A stretch of 64,000 nucleotides of DNA from Shinella zoogloeoides (GCF_030733845.1 NZ_CP132310.1:1-64000); one strand, 5' to 3'; positions 13,978 to 23,072 are shown, counted from the first letter of the stretch. Numbers and translations are program-made. Notes: a model not told the origin generated them from the letters alone.

Positions 13978-14084
13978 CCGGAAGAGTTCGTTTCCCCCGC
14001 CTTCTTCATACTTAGTAGTTTATTACCTGTAGTAGTAAGTAATTACTAACTTAGTATGAAGATGGACAGGGAAGACGGCTCCGG
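13978..14084. repeat. Large imperfect inverted repeat, copy 1
   Basis: Outer arms CCGGA/TCCGG, then TCTTCATACTTAG (14003-14015) opposite AACTTAGTATGAAG (14048-14061), around a centre that contains ACCTGTAG and a perfect-left operator. A second structure with the same TTCATACT/AGTATGAA arms and ACCCTGTA centre lies at 40854-40942. No T-run follows, so a simple terminator is unlikely. Confidence 0.6.
14036..14053. promoter_or_regulatory. Operator inside inverted repeat 1
   Basis: TAAGTAATTACTAACTTA, followed directly by TAGTAT in the -10 position (14052-14057). Confidence 0.6.
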
Positions 14085-14092
14085 TTAATATG

Positions 14093-14110
14093 TAAGTCAC
14101 CGCTTAGTTA
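14093..14110. promoter_or_regulatory. Operator before the terminase genes
   Basis: TAAGTCACCGCTTAGTTA lies 14 bases before the small terminase start; TATCTT overlaps its end in the -10 position. Confidence 0.55.
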
Positions 14111-14124
14111 TCTTGCAGGGAAAT

Positions 14125-14793
14125 ATGTCTGAAGAAGCACTCTCCGGTCCGGACGAGAACGCCGCCGGCGAGGACAAGAAGAACCGCCGGCTGACCGACG
14201 CCGAATGGGCTCAGATCGTAGAAAGCTACGAGCTGGGCATCAAAGGCGTGGGCGAACTTGCCGATGAGTTCGGCGTCTCCCGACAGAACCTTTCACAGCG
14301 CTTCAAGACGCACGGCATCAAGCGAGGCTCGCGCGCCCATGAGGTGCAGGCGGCGGTGCAGCAGGCAGCTACAAACCAGGCAGCGGCGGCAGCAGCGCGC
14401 GCCGAGACGTTCGCGGCGAAGCGAGCTGCGTGGATCGAGGAAACTCGTCTACAGGGCTATCAGATGGTCAGGAATGCGACCCTGATTGCTGCCAAGCTCG
14501 TCGGCGATACCGTCAAGAGCAACGCTTCGATGGCCTCGATCGATGACGACCTGAAAGCGATCCGTCGTTTCCAGCTCACGCTGATCGAAGGTATCGACGC
14601 TCGCCTCAACAAGATTCTGCGCGCCGACGAGACGGTTGACGAAAACGAGCTGCCCGAGCTGCCGCTGGTTGACCTGACAGCCGAGGACATCGTGCGCCAC
14701 CATCAGGACATCGGCGCTCTCGACGACGAAACCGATATCGATGCGCTCCTGAAGTCCGTCGACCAAGACCTCACCGGAATGGTGTCGTCGTGA
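14125..14793 (+). CDS. terS: Terminase small subunit
   Basis: A 222-residue protein placed directly before and overlapping the large terminase (GTGA). Residues 20-65 contain an HTH (LADEFGVSRQNLSQRFKTHG), as expected for a packaging-site binding domain. An alanine-rich helix (about 75-105) and an acidic C-terminus follow, matching the usual DNA-binding, oligomerisation and ATPase-interaction order. ATG 14125 with AGGGAAA before it is preferred over an upstream TTG. Confidence 0.78.
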   Translation: MSEEALSGPDENAAGEDKKNRRLTDAEWAQIVESYELGIKGVGELADEFGVSRQNLSQRFKTHGIKRGSRAHEVQAAVQQAATNQAAAAAARAETFAAKRAAWIEETRLQGYQMVRNATLIAAKLVGDTVKSNASMASIDDDLKAIRRFQLTLIEGIDARLNKILRADETVDENELPELPLVDLTAEDIVRHHQDIGALDDETDIDALLKSVDQDLTGMVSS

Positions 14794-16058
14794 TCGGCGG
14801 CGGTCAGCTCAAGGTCCACCTCGGCCAGAAGCGTGTCCTTCAGGATCCACGCCGCTTCCGCGTGATCGTGGCCGGCCGGCGCTGGGGCAAGACGCAGGTC
14901 TGCAAGATCGCCCTCATCCAGGCAGCCGCCGGCAAGAAGAACCAGCTCGTCTGGTATGTCGCCCCGACCTATCAGATGGCGCGCGACATCCTGTGGGAAG
15001 ACCTCAAGCTCTCGATCCCGTCCAAATGGGTCAAGCGCATGAACGAAACGCGCATGACGATACGGCTGGTGAACGGCTCGACGATCATGCTCAAGGGCGC
15101 CGACAAGCCGGACTCGCTGCGCGGCGTCGGCATCTCGTTCTTGGTCATGGACGAAGCGCAGGACGTCAAGGAAGACACCTGGGAAAAGGTTCTGCGCCCG
15201 ACGCTCGCCACCACCGGCGGCCGCGTCATTTTCATCGGCACCCCGAAGTCCTTCAACTGGCTCTACGACAAGTTCCAGGAAGGCCAGAAGGGCGACACCT
15301 ACAAGGACGAGAAAGGCAGGACGGTCGTCAATGCCTGGAAGTCCTGGCAGTTTCCCACCATCACCTCGCCGTTCATCCCGAAGAAGGAAATCGAGCAGGC
15401 CCGGCGCGACATGGACGAGAAGTCCTTCCGTCAGGAGTTCGAGGCGAGCTTCGAAACCATGTCCGGTCGCGTCTACTATGCCTTCAACCGCAAAGAGCAC
15501 GTCGGCGATTTCGCGTTCAATCCGCACCTGCCGATCATGGTCGGGCAGGACTTCAACATCGATCCGATGTCATCCGTCATCATCCAGGAGCAGCCCAACG
15601 GCGAGATCTGGGTGGTCGATGAATGTGTGCTGTTTGGCTCCAATACCCAGGAAACCGCTGACGAGCTGGCGCGCCGCTACTATCGGCACATGAATTCGCT
15701 TCGGATCTACCCCGACCCCGCCGGCAACAACCGAAGCCATGGGCGCGGGGAGTCCGATCTCGACATCCTTCGCGAGGCCGGCTTCAAGAACATCAAGTTC
15801 AAGCGCAAGCATCCGGCCGTCGCCGATCGCGTCAACTCGGTCAACCGTCTGCTGAAGACGGCAGAGGGCGTCATCCGGCTGCGCGTTGATCGCAAGTGCC
15901 GGCATTTCATCAACGCCCTGGAGCAGACCATCTACAAGCCTGGCACCCGTGAGGTGGACAAGTCGGCCGGCGTCGAGCACGCAGCCGATGCGTTTGGCTA
16001 TTATGCCGACCTCGAACATCCGGTGCGCGACATCAAGATCCTGGGCGTTTCCCTGTAG
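14790..16058 (+). CDS. terL: Terminase large subunit
   Basis: A 422-residue packaging motor. It has Walker A AGRRWGKT (28-35), Walker B FLVMDEAQD (117-125), the coupling motif GTPKS (about 150-154) and a nuclease domain with the acidic residues of GQDFNID (252-258), DPAGNN and ADAFGY. It cuts concatemers and drives DNA into the prohead through the portal. GTG start overlaps the small subunit stop. Length is normal for the Terminase_6 type. Confidence 0.95.
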   Translation: MIGGGQLKVHLGQKRVLQDPRRFRVIVAGRRWGKTQVCKIALIQAAAGKKNQLVWYVAPTYQMARDILWEDLKLSIPSKWVKRMNETRMTIRLVNGSTIMLKGADKPDSLRGVGISFLVMDEAQDVKEDTWEKVLRPTLATTGGRVIFIGTPKSFNWLYDKFQEGQKGDTYKDEKGRTVVNAWKSWQFPTITSPFIPKKEIEQARRDMDEKSFRQEFEASFETMSGRVYYAFNRKEHVGDFAFNPHLPIMVGQDFNIDPMSSVIIQEQPNGEIWVVDECVLFGSNTQETADELARRYYRHMNSLRIYPDPAGNNRSHGRGESDLDILREAGFKNIKFKRKHPAVADRVNSVNRLLKTAEGVIRLRVDRKCRHFINALEQTIYKPGTREVDKSAGVEHAADAFGYYADLEHPVRDIKILGVSL

Positions 16059-16060
16059 GC

Positions 16061-16089
16061 TTGCACATAAGTAATCGATGACTTATTAT
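16061..16089 (+). promoter_or_regulatory. Head-gene promoter with embedded operator
   Basis: TTGCAC, 17-base spacer, TATTAT. The spacer and first -10 bases form TAAGTAATCGATGACTTA (16068-16085). This is the clearest example of the architecture and is nearly identical to the promoter at 38723. Confidence 0.85.
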
Positions 16090-16113
16090 TGAGCGGAATT
16101 TCAGGATATCGGT

Positions 16114-17724
16114 ATGGCAGTCAAGCAGGCAGATCAGAAGAATAAACTCCGCGCCTTCTACGATCGGCGCCATCCCCGCTACAATCTGATGGCGGCGCAC
16201 TGGCATTTCCTGGAAGCAGCCTATGCCGGCGGCCGCGAGTGGTTCATCGAGAACATCTTCCGCTACCACAAGGAGGGTGAGGAGGAGTTCGGCAAGCGCC
16301 GTGAGCGCGCCTATCGCTTCAACCACACCAAGGAGGTCGTCGACCTCATCCAGAAATACCTCTTCAAGGGCGTAATCGCGCGCAAGGAAGACGGCACGCC
16401 CGATGTGGTGAAGGAATTCTGGAAGCGCGCCACGCTGAGCGGTCACGACATCACGCAGTTCATGAGTTCGTCCTCGGGCTCTAACTCGGTCTTCGGTCGG
16501 GTCGCGATCGTCGTGGACAACAACATGAAGCTCGCCACGACGGAGGAGGGCGCCGCCCGGCCGCTGTCGGTGGCCGAAGCCAAGCAGTCGAACTTCCGGA
16601 TTTACTCCTACATCGTCAACGCGATCGACATCCTCGACTATGCCTATGATGAGGACGGCGACGGCGGCCTGCTGTGGATCAAGCTGCGCGAGCACACGCG
16701 CGACGATGCCGATCCGCTGGAAGACACCGGCGACGTGATCGAGCGCGTGCGTCTGTGGACCCGCTCCGAATGGATTCTCTTTGAGGAAGAGGAAGTGAAG
16801 GTTGGTCGGCGCACGGAAAAGGTCGTGCGCGAGATCGGTCGACAGGCTCATGACCTCGGCGTCGTGCCGGTTATCCTGCATGACCACACCATCGAGGCCA
16901 AGCCCTACGAGGCGCCGGGTCTGATTGACGACATCGCCTATCTCGACCGGGCGGTGACGAACTACCTGTCGAACCTCGACGCCATCATTCAGGATCAGAC
17001 GTTTTCGCAGCTCGCAATCCCCGCGAACGCGATCGCCGCCGGCGATGACATGTATAGCAAGGTGCTGGAGCTCGGCACCAAGCGGATCTTCGTCTACGAC
17101 CCCGGTCAAGGCTCTACCGCCAAGCCCGAGTTTCTGTCGCCCGATCCCAAGCAAGCAGGCGTCATCCTGGCGGTGATCAACAAGATCATCAATGAAATCT
17201 ACCACACCGTCGGCCTGGCCGGCGAACGCACCAAGGAAGACAACGCCGTCGGCATCGACAACTCGTCGGGCGTGGCCAAGGCGTATGACTTCGAGCGCGT
17301 CAACTCGCTGCTGCTGACCAAGGCGCAGTCCTGCCAGAACGCCGAGAACAAGATCGTGGATCTCGTCTGCCGGTGGGCGGGCGTGAAGGCGCCCGAGGAA
17401 GATCTCGTCACCTACCCGACGACCTTCGACGTCATGCGCCTGGTTGACGATCTCGTGACCGCTGAAGCGCTCGCAAAGCTGACCGCCCCGATTGAGGTGC
17501 GCCGCGAGCATATGCGCCAGATGGTCGAGAAGCTGTTCCCGCAGCTCGCCGACGATCTCAAGGAGACAATCCGCAAGGACATCGATGGCTGGCTGGAGGG
17601 CACTGACGTCCTCCTGGCCGCTCCAACCGCATTCGGCGGCCAGAAGCCCACCGCAGCGCCCGGTCGACAGGGCCAGGTGACTTCGAAATCGCCGAACAAG
17701 CAGCCTGCTTCGACCTCGAAGTAG
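16114..17724 (+). CDS. Portal protein
   Basis: A 536-residue protein following the large terminase and preceding the scaffold and capsid genes, the standard portal position. The sequence is of the helical portal type: an N-terminal charged domain, a central YLDRAVTNYLSNLDAIIQDQ helix segment that fits the stem and clip region, and a C-terminal low-complexity tail rich in Pro, Gln and Ser. It would form the dodecameric ring for DNA entry and tail joining. Assignment rests on order, size and composition. Confidence 0.8.
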   Translation: MAVKQADQKNKLRAFYDRRHPRYNLMAAHWHFLEAAYAGGREWFIENIFRYHKEGEEEFGKRRERAYRFNHTKEVVDLIQKYLFKGVIARKEDGTPDVVKEFWKRATLSGHDITQFMSSSSGSNSVFGRVAIVVDNNMKLATTEEGAARPLSVAEAKQSNFRIYSYIVNAIDILDYAYDEDGDGGLLWIKLREHTRDDADPLEDTGDVIERVRLWTRSEWILFEEEEVKVGRRTEKVVREIGRQAHDLGVVPVILHDHTIEAKPYEAPGLIDDIAYLDRAVTNYLSNLDAIIQDQTFSQLAIPANAIAAGDDMYSKVLELGTKRIFVYDPGQGSTAKPEFLSPDPKQAGVILAVINKIINEIYHTVGLAGERTKEDNAVGIDNSSGVAKAYDFERVNSLLLTKAQSCQNAENKIVDLVCRWAGVKAPEEDLVTYPTTFDVMRLVDDLVTAEALAKLTAPIEVRREHMRQMVEKLFPQLADDLKETIRKDIDGWLEGTDVLLAAPTAFGGQKPTAAPGRQGQVTSKSPNKQPASTSK

Positions 17725-17807
17725 GCGTCCGGTCGCAAGACCACCGAAACGGCCGAGATACCGGCCAAAACTGAAGATCGACCGAGATACTGGTCAAAGG
17801 AGTGAAT

Positions 17808-18749
17808 ATGTCTGCTGCAATGAACGCCACCCTGCCGCGTATGGGGATCGCAACTCTGATGTCGGGCTTCGGCCCCAAGCCGTTCCTGGCCCCGCCGGAC
17901 GAGATCGGTGGTGATCCGGACGCAGCCGCAAAGGCCGCCGCTGCTGAAAAGGCCGTTGCCGACGCCGCCGCTGCGAAGGCCGCCGAAGAAAAGGCTGCCG
18001 CCGACAAGACCGAAGCCGAACGCAAGGCTGCTGAAGAAGCCGAGAAGAACATGTCCGAGGCCGATCGCGAGAAGCAGAAGCTCCTGCGCGAGGTCATGGA
18101 GAAAAAGGGCAAGCTCAAGGAAACCGAGGAAGCCCTGGCCGCAGCACGCGCCGAGGCCGACAAGTTCAAGGGCATCGACCTGGACAAGGTCAAGTCGCTG
18201 GTCGAGGCCGAGAAGCTGCGCGAGGAAAAGGAGCTGGAAGCCAAGGGCGAATTCGATCGTCTGAAGGCCCGGATCGCCGAAGAGCGCGAGGCCGAGCGCA
18301 AGGCATGGCTCGAAGAAAAGAAGGCCCTCGAAAATCAGGTCAAGACGCTCGCCGGCAGTGTCGACAATCTGACCATCGGCAACGATTTCGCCACCTCGAC
18401 CTTCATCAAGGACGACCTGGTGCTGACGCCGACGAAGGCGCGTGCCCTCTACGGCAGCTACTTCGAGGTCAAGGACGGCAAGCGCATTCCCTACGACAAG
18501 CCCGCCGGCGCCGCCGGTCGCACGCCGCTGATTGACGCCGCCGGCGAACCGCTGGCCTTCGATGCTGCCATGCGCAAGATCATCGACGCAGATCCCGACA
18601 AGGATACGCTCCTGAAGGCCAAGGTCACGCCCGGCGCGGCCTCCAAGAACGTTCCCGGCACGAAGTCCCAGCAGGAGACGAACCAGTCGAAGGGATCGCT
18701 CTACGGGGCTTCGCGCATTCTGGCCGGTCTCAACGCCGGTCAGAAATAA
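17808..18749 (+). CDS. Scaffold protein
   Basis: A 313-residue protein with a long coiled-coil region (about 40-185) made almost only of Ala, Glu, Lys and Asp, typical of capsid scaffolds, and a C-terminal segment with polar residues that would bind the capsid protein. No serine protease motif is visible, so this is scaffold without a fused protease. It lies between portal and major capsid. ATG 17808 with AAGGAG at best spacing is preferred over GTG 17802. The 83 bases before it carry two CCGAGATAC repeats. Confidence 0.8.
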   Translation: MSAAMNATLPRMGIATLMSGFGPKPFLAPPDEIGGDPDAAAKAAAAEKAVADAAAAKAAEEKAAADKTEAERKAAEEAEKNMSEADREKQKLLREVMEKKGKLKETEEALAAARAEADKFKGIDLDKVKSLVEAEKLREEKELEAKGEFDRLKARIAEEREAERKAWLEEKKALENQVKTLAGSVDNLTIGNDFATSTFIKDDLVLTPTKARALYGSYFEVKDGKRIPYDKPAGAAGRTPLIDAAGEPLAFDAAMRKIIDADPDKDTLLKAKVTPGAASKNVPGTKSQQETNQSKGSLYGASRILAGLNAGQK

Positions 18750-18771
18750 GCAAATCCGTCTCTATAGCAGA

Positions 18772-18789
18772 TAAGTAAGCACTTACGGT
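18772..18789. promoter_or_regulatory. Operator after the scaffold gene
   Basis: TAAGTAAGCACTTACGGT has a perfect left half and a degraded right half. CTTACGGTAAG inside and after it forms its own short inverted repeat. Confidence 0.55.
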
Positions 18790-18799
18790 AAGAATCTGC

Positions 18800-18829
18800 T
18801 TGCCAATCAATTTGCCGTCAGGGTATGAT
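18800..18829 (+). promoter_or_regulatory. Major capsid gene promoter
   Basis: TTGCCA (18800-18805), 18-base spacer and TATGAT (18824-18829). The operator at 18829 would cover the transcription start instead of the spacer. Confidence 0.6.
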
Positions 18830-18856
18830 AAGTCATTACTTACGTATCTTGACGGC
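18814..18856. promoter_or_regulatory. Inverted repeat enclosing an operator in the capsid leader
   Basis: GCCGTCA (18814-18820) and TGACGGC (18850-18856) flank TAAGTCATTACTTACGTA (18829-18846), making an imperfect 43-base palindrome. The ribosome site AAAAGGAG follows. It could be an operator, an mRNA-stabilising hairpin, or both. Confidence 0.55.
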
Positions 18857-18873
18857 GATAAAAGGAGTTTCCA

Positions 18874-19773
18874 ATGCCGCTGCTTGTCGAAGAAGCCAAC
18901 AAGCTGTCGATTGAAGACCGGCAGCGTGGCGTTATCGAGGAGATCATCGACAACGATGAACTCTTCGCCCTGCTGCCCTTCACCCAGGCCAAGGACAAGG
19001 TGTATTCCTACGTCCGCGAAGGCACCCTGAGCGAAGGTCAGTTCCTCTCCGAATACGAAGACGTGCCGGAAGGCGCGGCTACCTTCGAGCCCGTCGACAC
19101 GCGTCTGAAGGTGCTCGCAGGCCAGGTCGACATGGACAACTTCACGACCGAAGTTCAGTCCACGCTCAACGACCAGGTTGCGATCCAGATCGCCGCCAAG
19201 TCCAAGGCGCTCGGCCGCAAGTTCCGTCGCACCCTCATCAACGGCGATTCCAGCGTCAATGCCAAGGAATTCGACGGCGTGAAGGCCCTCATTCCGGCCG
19301 GCCAGACCCTGACCGCCGGTGCAAACGGCGCCCCGATCTCCTTCGGCGCACTCGATGAACTGAAGCAGGCCGTCAAGCTCGGCGCCGACGTTCTGATGAT
19401 GCACCCGAAGGTCTGGCTCGCCATCCGCGAACTGAACCGCTCGTTCGGCGGCAACACCGCCGACCTGTCCATGATCGAGAACTTCGGTCGCCCGATTCCC
19501 ATGTATGACGGCACGCCCGTCATCATGAACGACTTCATCACGCTCGATGAAGATCAGGGCACTAACACCGACACGACCTCGGTCTACGCGCTTCGCCTGA
19601 ACGAAGCCGACGGCTTCCACGGTCTGTTCGGTGGCGCGTCCGCCGGCATCCGCCTGGAGTCCCTCGGCACGCTCGCCAACAAGGACGCCTCGCGCTGGCG
19701 CGTGAAGTGGTATTGCGGCACTGCCCTCAAGGCCACGCACTCGGTCGCCCGTCTGAAGGGCATCAACGTCTAA
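18874..19773 (+). CDS. Major capsid protein
   Basis: A 299-residue protein directly after the scaffold, with its own promoter and terminator and very strong codon bias (nearly all C-ending codons), as expected for the most abundant virion protein. The layout fits the HK97 fold: an N-terminal arm, FTQAKDKVYSYVREG as an E-loop-like part, a spine helix around STLNDQVAIQIAAKSKALGR, and a C-terminal domain with MMHPKVWLAIREL. No protease processing site can be named. Confidence 0.88.
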   Translation: MPLLVEEANKLSIEDRQRGVIEEIIDNDELFALLPFTQAKDKVYSYVREGTLSEGQFLSEYEDVPEGAATFEPVDTRLKVLAGQVDMDNFTTEVQSTLNDQVAIQIAAKSKALGRKFRRTLINGDSSVNAKEFDGVKALIPAGQTLTAGANGAPISFGALDELKQAVKLGADVLMMHPKVWLAIRELNRSFGGNTADLSMIENFGRPIPMYDGTPVIMNDFITLDEDQGTNTDTTSVYALRLNEADGFHGLFGGASAGIRLESLGTLANKDASRWRVKWYCGTALKATHSVARLKGINV

Positions 19774-19775
19774 GG

Positions 19776-19804
19776 TTGCAAATAAGTAACCACTGACTTA
19801 GTAT
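19776..19804 (+). promoter_or_regulatory. Promoter with embedded operator after the capsid gene
   Basis: TTGCAA, 17-base spacer and TAGTAT, with TAAGTAACCACTGACTTA at 19783-19800. The expected transcription start falls in the left arm of the terminator at 19807, so new transcripts cannot form the complete hairpin. Confidence 0.8.
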
Positions 19805-19806
19805 TA

Positions 19807-19832
19807 GGGGCAGGACATTTCCTGCCCCTTTT
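19807..19832 (+). terminator. Factor-independent terminator of the capsid gene
   Basis: GGGGCAGG/CCTGCCCC, an 8-bp perfect stem with a 6-base loop, followed by TTTT. It ends transcripts that read through from the capsid gene. Confidence 0.88.
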
Positions 19833-19853
19833 CTGTTTCAACACGAGGCTCAA

Positions 19854-20696
19854 ATGAAGCGACTGAAACTCTCCGGCTCCCGATGGGCTGGCTATACCGG
19901 CCTGATCGGCACGGTCGATTTCAAGGATGGTATTTCCGTCGATCCCGTTCCGCAGCGCATCGCCGACCGGCTCTCCGCTGCAATGCCGATGACCGAGATC
20001 GACGACGAGGGCAACGAGATTGGCGTCGCTGGCGTCGTCGCGCGCCTCCTGAAGGACTCGGCGGCACGCGCTGCACCGGTCACGCCGTCTCTCGTGCGCC
20101 AGACGGAAGCCGAAAAGAAGGCTGAAGGTCTGCGCGACAAGCTCAAGGCAGCCAAGTCGCCGACCGACAGTTTCTATGCCGTCGAGCAGCTCCAGGCTAT
20201 CGCTGATGAAAAGGGTATCAAGGGTCTGCGCCTCGTTGCCGAGCCGTGGGGCGTCAAGGGCAAGGCAATCCCGGCCCTGATCGCCGCAATCATGGAAGCC
20301 CAGAACAAGTTCCTCGAAAAGAAGAACTATGTGGTGAACGTGCTGGCGGAAACCGCCCAGGAGCCCGAGATCGTCGAGGAGACCGGCAAGGTCAGGCCGG
20401 AAGACATCCAGACCGAGAAGCTCTCCACCATCAGCTCCGCAGCCATCACCGGCGACATGTCGGCTGCCATCTCCACCACGGCTCTCGAACCGCTCGACGC
20501 CGGCGAAACCCTTCTCGGCTCCTCCGTCCTTGCCTCTTCTTACGAGATCGATGGCAAGACCGTCACGCTCGGCGAGCTGGTCGGGGTTGCGCACCAACTC
20601 TCCGGCGCCACCGCCGCTGAGTGGAACGCGCTTCCCGATGCCGATCGCGAGGATCTCATTCGGGCCGAACTCGATCGCCGCCTGCCGAAGGACTAA
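19854..20696 (+). CDS. Head or neck accessory protein
   Basis: A 280-residue protein with no exact match recognised. The N-terminal 50 residues look like a small beta-rich domain. The middle is Ala/Lys/Glu-rich and disordered. The C-terminal segment TLGELVGVAHQLSGATAAEW followed by NALPDADREDLIRAELD is a short helical repeat seen in capsid-associated and head-decoration proteins of several phages. Position after the capsid gene supports a decoration or head-completion role. Confidence 0.55.
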   Translation: MKRLKLSGSRWAGYTGLIGTVDFKDGISVDPVPQRIADRLSAAMPMTEIDDEGNEIGVAGVVARLLKDSAARAAPVTPSLVRQTEAEKKAEGLRDKLKAAKSPTDSFYAVEQLQAIADEKGIKGLRLVAEPWGVKGKAIPALIAAIMEAQNKFLEKKNYVVNVLAETAQEPEIVEETGKVRPEDIQTEKLSTISSAAITGDMSAAISTTALEPLDAGETLLGSSVLASSYEIDGKTVTLGELVGVAHQLSGATAAEWNALPDADREDLIRAELDRRLPKD

Positions 20697-20699
20697 GCC

Positions 20700-21503
20700 A
20701 TGAAGTTCTACCCCGAGGAATACAACGTCGCTGTCACGTTTCCTTTCACCGATCTGAACAACGAGGCAGTTGTTCCGACCGCCGTGCATGCGAAGCTTTA
20801 CGACGGCGACGACCAGATGTTGCTCGACATGCCGAATCTGCCCTTCGACCCGGACGCGGGCTTCAAGGAGGTCATCATTCCGGCGGCGCTCAACGTCCTC
20901 GGGGTAGGCGAACTCTCCGCCGGCCGCATTCTGCGCGTCAGTCTCCTCACCGCCAATGGAACGGTTCGACGTTCCTTCTCCTACATCATTGAGGGCGAGT
21001 TCCGTCTTGCCCTGATGAACAACTCATTCCAGACGCTCGAAAGCGCCGAGATGCTGGCGCGGGACATGGTGAACCTCTCCGGTTGGTCCGGCGCATCTGA
21101 TGAACAGCGCTTTGTGGCGCTCATCGAGGCCTATAATCGGCTCACGCGCATCCCGATGAAGTTCAAGTCGGCTGACGCGGAGAACCTGCGCGATCGATCC
21201 GAGATGTTTGCCGAGGAGACCGTGATCCTTCGCTCGGCCTGGCCAACCGTGACCGAAGAGGAGTTCCTGGAATGGCCGGCGTATTTCCGCAAATCCCTTC
21301 GGCTCGCTCAACTGACGGAAGCAAATGAACTGCTGGAAGGCGATCCGATCGCCAAGAAGCACCGCGCAGGAATCCTGTCGGAGACGGTCGGGGAAAGCTC
21401 GATGATGCTCCGGTCCGGCAAGGTCGAGCATGGGGTGTCTTCTGCCACCCTGCAACACCTGACCGGTCACGTCTTCTATAGCCACCGGATCGTGCGTGCA
21501 TGA
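20700..21503 (+). CDS. Head-tail connector candidate
   Basis: A 267-residue protein with an N-terminal beta-rich domain of about 100 residues and a helical C-terminal domain that includes the repeated MLARDMVNLSGWSG and NRLTRIPMKF segments. Gene order (after capsid, before head morphogenesis and neck genes) suggests a connector or adaptor. It overlaps the next gene by four bases. No family recognised with certainty. Confidence 0.5.
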   Translation: MKFYPEEYNVAVTFPFTDLNNEAVVPTAVHAKLYDGDDQMLLDMPNLPFDPDAGFKEVIIPAALNVLGVGELSAGRILRVSLLTANGTVRRSFSYIIEGEFRLALMNNSFQTLESAEMLARDMVNLSGWSGASDEQRFVALIEAYNRLTRIPMKFKSADAENLRDRSEMFAEETVILRSAWPTVTEEEFLEWPAYFRKSLRLAQLTEANELLEGDPIAKKHRAGILSETVGESSMMLRSGKVEHGVSSATLQHLTGHVFYSHRIVRA

Positions 21504-22273
21504 TCCAAAATCGACTGAACCAGGAGGCCGACCAGGCGGCGGCTCGGTATGGGCTGCTGGTCGATGGCTGGCAGGGGCTTTTCGGGCGCGCACTCAATGC
21601 GATCGACTTCGGCACGGCCAGCCACGCTGCTCATTTTATCTCCGAGGCACTGGAGATGGCCCAGACCTATATGCGCCAGGAGGCTGTAGCCTTCGATGAC
21701 GTGTTCGAAGAAATCGCGTCAGAAGCTCACCAGACGACGCTTGATCAAATTGCAAGCAATGACGCAAACGAGCTTACGGAGCGCGTCACCGATCATCTGC
21801 GCACTGCCCAGCAGTATGCCGCAGACGAGTTGCTTGCACAGATCAATCGCGATCTCGCGCTTATGCGACGGGCGCTTCAGCGCGTCGCTCTGGAAGTCTA
21901 TGCGGCGTCCCGCTCACGCGGCATCTCGCAGCGCCAGGCCCTGATCGAATATCGCATCGGTAACGTCGCCGAGCTGGACTTCGCCTTTCATGATCGAACG
22001 AACCGGAAGTGGTCGTCGAGGAAGTTCGTGCGCACCCTTTGGCGCCACTCGCTCCTATCGGTCTACAACGAGGTGGTCATGCTCACGCTTGCAGACCACG
22101 GCCTGCGCCGTGCGCGCGTGGTGCATCTGGATCCGAACGCCGAGTCCCACGACACGCTGATCGCCTTTTCATCCTCCGCTGACCTGCCGACCTATTCGGA
22201 GATCCGCGACACGATCTTCCACCCGAACGCGAACGCCATCCTGGCGATGGAGGGCTCCAGTGTTTCAGCCTAA
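21500..22273 (+). CDS. Minor head protein candidate
   Basis: A 257-residue, mostly helical protein. The core helices (AADELLAQINRDLALMRRAL) and the C-terminal part (LLSVYNEVVMLTLADHGLR) with conserved His and Asp residues recall head-morphogenesis proteins of the Mu F/SPP1 gp7 type, but the similarity is weak. It lies between connector-like and neck genes and overlaps both (ATGA-type, 14 bases downstream). Confidence 0.5.
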   Translation: MIQNRLNQEADQAAARYGLLVDGWQGLFGRALNAIDFGTASHAAHFISEALEMAQTYMRQEAVAFDDVFEEIASEAHQTTLDQIASNDANELTERVTDHLRTAQQYAADELLAQINRDLALMRRALQRVALEVYAASRSRGISQRQALIEYRIGNVAELDFAFHDRTNRKWSSRKFVRTLWRHSLLSVYNEVVMLTLADHGLRRARVVHLDPNAESHDTLIAFSSSADLPTYSEIRDTIFHPNANAILAMEGSSVSA

Positions 22274-22604
22274 CCAGATCGGCAAGCTCTTCAAGCTGAC
22301 CGGCCGCGACATACACTCCCGGCCGTCCTACGCGCCGCCGATCGACTGCCCGTTCGCCCCGGTCTCGCTGGCGGTGTCCACCGAGAAGACCAACGTGCGC
22401 GCCGACAGCTCCGCATCGCGTGGCTCGGCCGACGAACTGATCGCCAAGTCGAAGATCCTGATCGTGCCACGCATCCGGCCCGACTTCGAGGATCGGTTCG
22501 AGCACCTCGGAATCCACTATCGCGTGGTCGCGATTCATCCGCGCTACACAGTCACCGGCGGCCTCGATCATTTCGAAGTGGATCTGGAGGTTCAGCCTCA
22601 GTGA
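22260..22604 (+). CDS. Neck/tail-joining protein candidate
   Basis: A 114-residue beta-rich protein. The C-terminal half (ILIVPRIRPDFEDRFEHLGI, then YRVVAIHPRY) is like head-closure proteins of the HK97 gp7/SPP1 gp16 class, which contain RI.....GI.YRV strands. It lies just before the HK97 gp10-like gene, exactly where head closure proteins are found. Confidence 0.6.
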   Translation: MFQPNQIGKLFKLTGRDIHSRPSYAPPIDCPFAPVSLAVSTEKTNVRADSSASRGSADELIAKSKILIVPRIRPDFEDRFEHLGIHYRVVAIHPRYTVTGGLDHFEVDLEVQPQ

Positions 22605-23068
22605 AGATCGGGATGCGCGTCAAGGGCGTCGACCAGGTTCGTGCCGAACTGCGCCATACACGCGAGCGTGTGGTCGACACTGCTCGTGGCGCCATGCGGC
22701 GCGCTGCCCTGCGCATTCGTGACGAAGCCCGGATCAACGCACCGCGAGACAAATGGAACCTTGAAGAGGCCATTCAGATCATTCGCACCGTTGGCGAGCG
22801 GGGACGCCTTCAGCTCGACATCGACATCGTGTCCTCGGTCAATGGTGTCGATGTCGGCCAATACGCCCTGATCATCCATGAGAACTACGAATCCATCATC
22901 CGCGAGCCAAACCCTGACCCTCTCGCTCGACAGGGCACAAAGGATAAGCAGCGGCAGTATCCCGATCATGTGATCGGCGAGAAGTTCCTGCAACGCGCGG
23001 CCGAGAAAGAGCAGGGCACGCTCACGAAGCACCTGGTCTCGGTGATCACCAAGGCAATCGAAGGGTAA
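22601..23068 (+). CDS. HK97 gp10-like tail completion protein
   Basis: A 155-residue protein beginning MKIGMRVKGVDQVRAEL, with the helix RGAMRRAALRIRDEARINAP characteristic of the HK97 gp10 family, which completes the neck or tail end. The AP after the helix and the following strand arrangement match that family. It is coupled to the preceding gene by a 4-base overlap. Confidence 0.75.
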   Translation: MKIGMRVKGVDQVRAELRHTRERVVDTARGAMRRAALRIRDEARINAPRDKWNLEEAIQIIRTVGERGRLQLDIDIVSSVNGVDVGQYALIIHENYESIIREPNPDPLARQGTKDKQRQYPDHVIGEKFLQRAAEKEQGTLTKHLVSVITKAIEG

Positions 23069-23072
23069 GACA

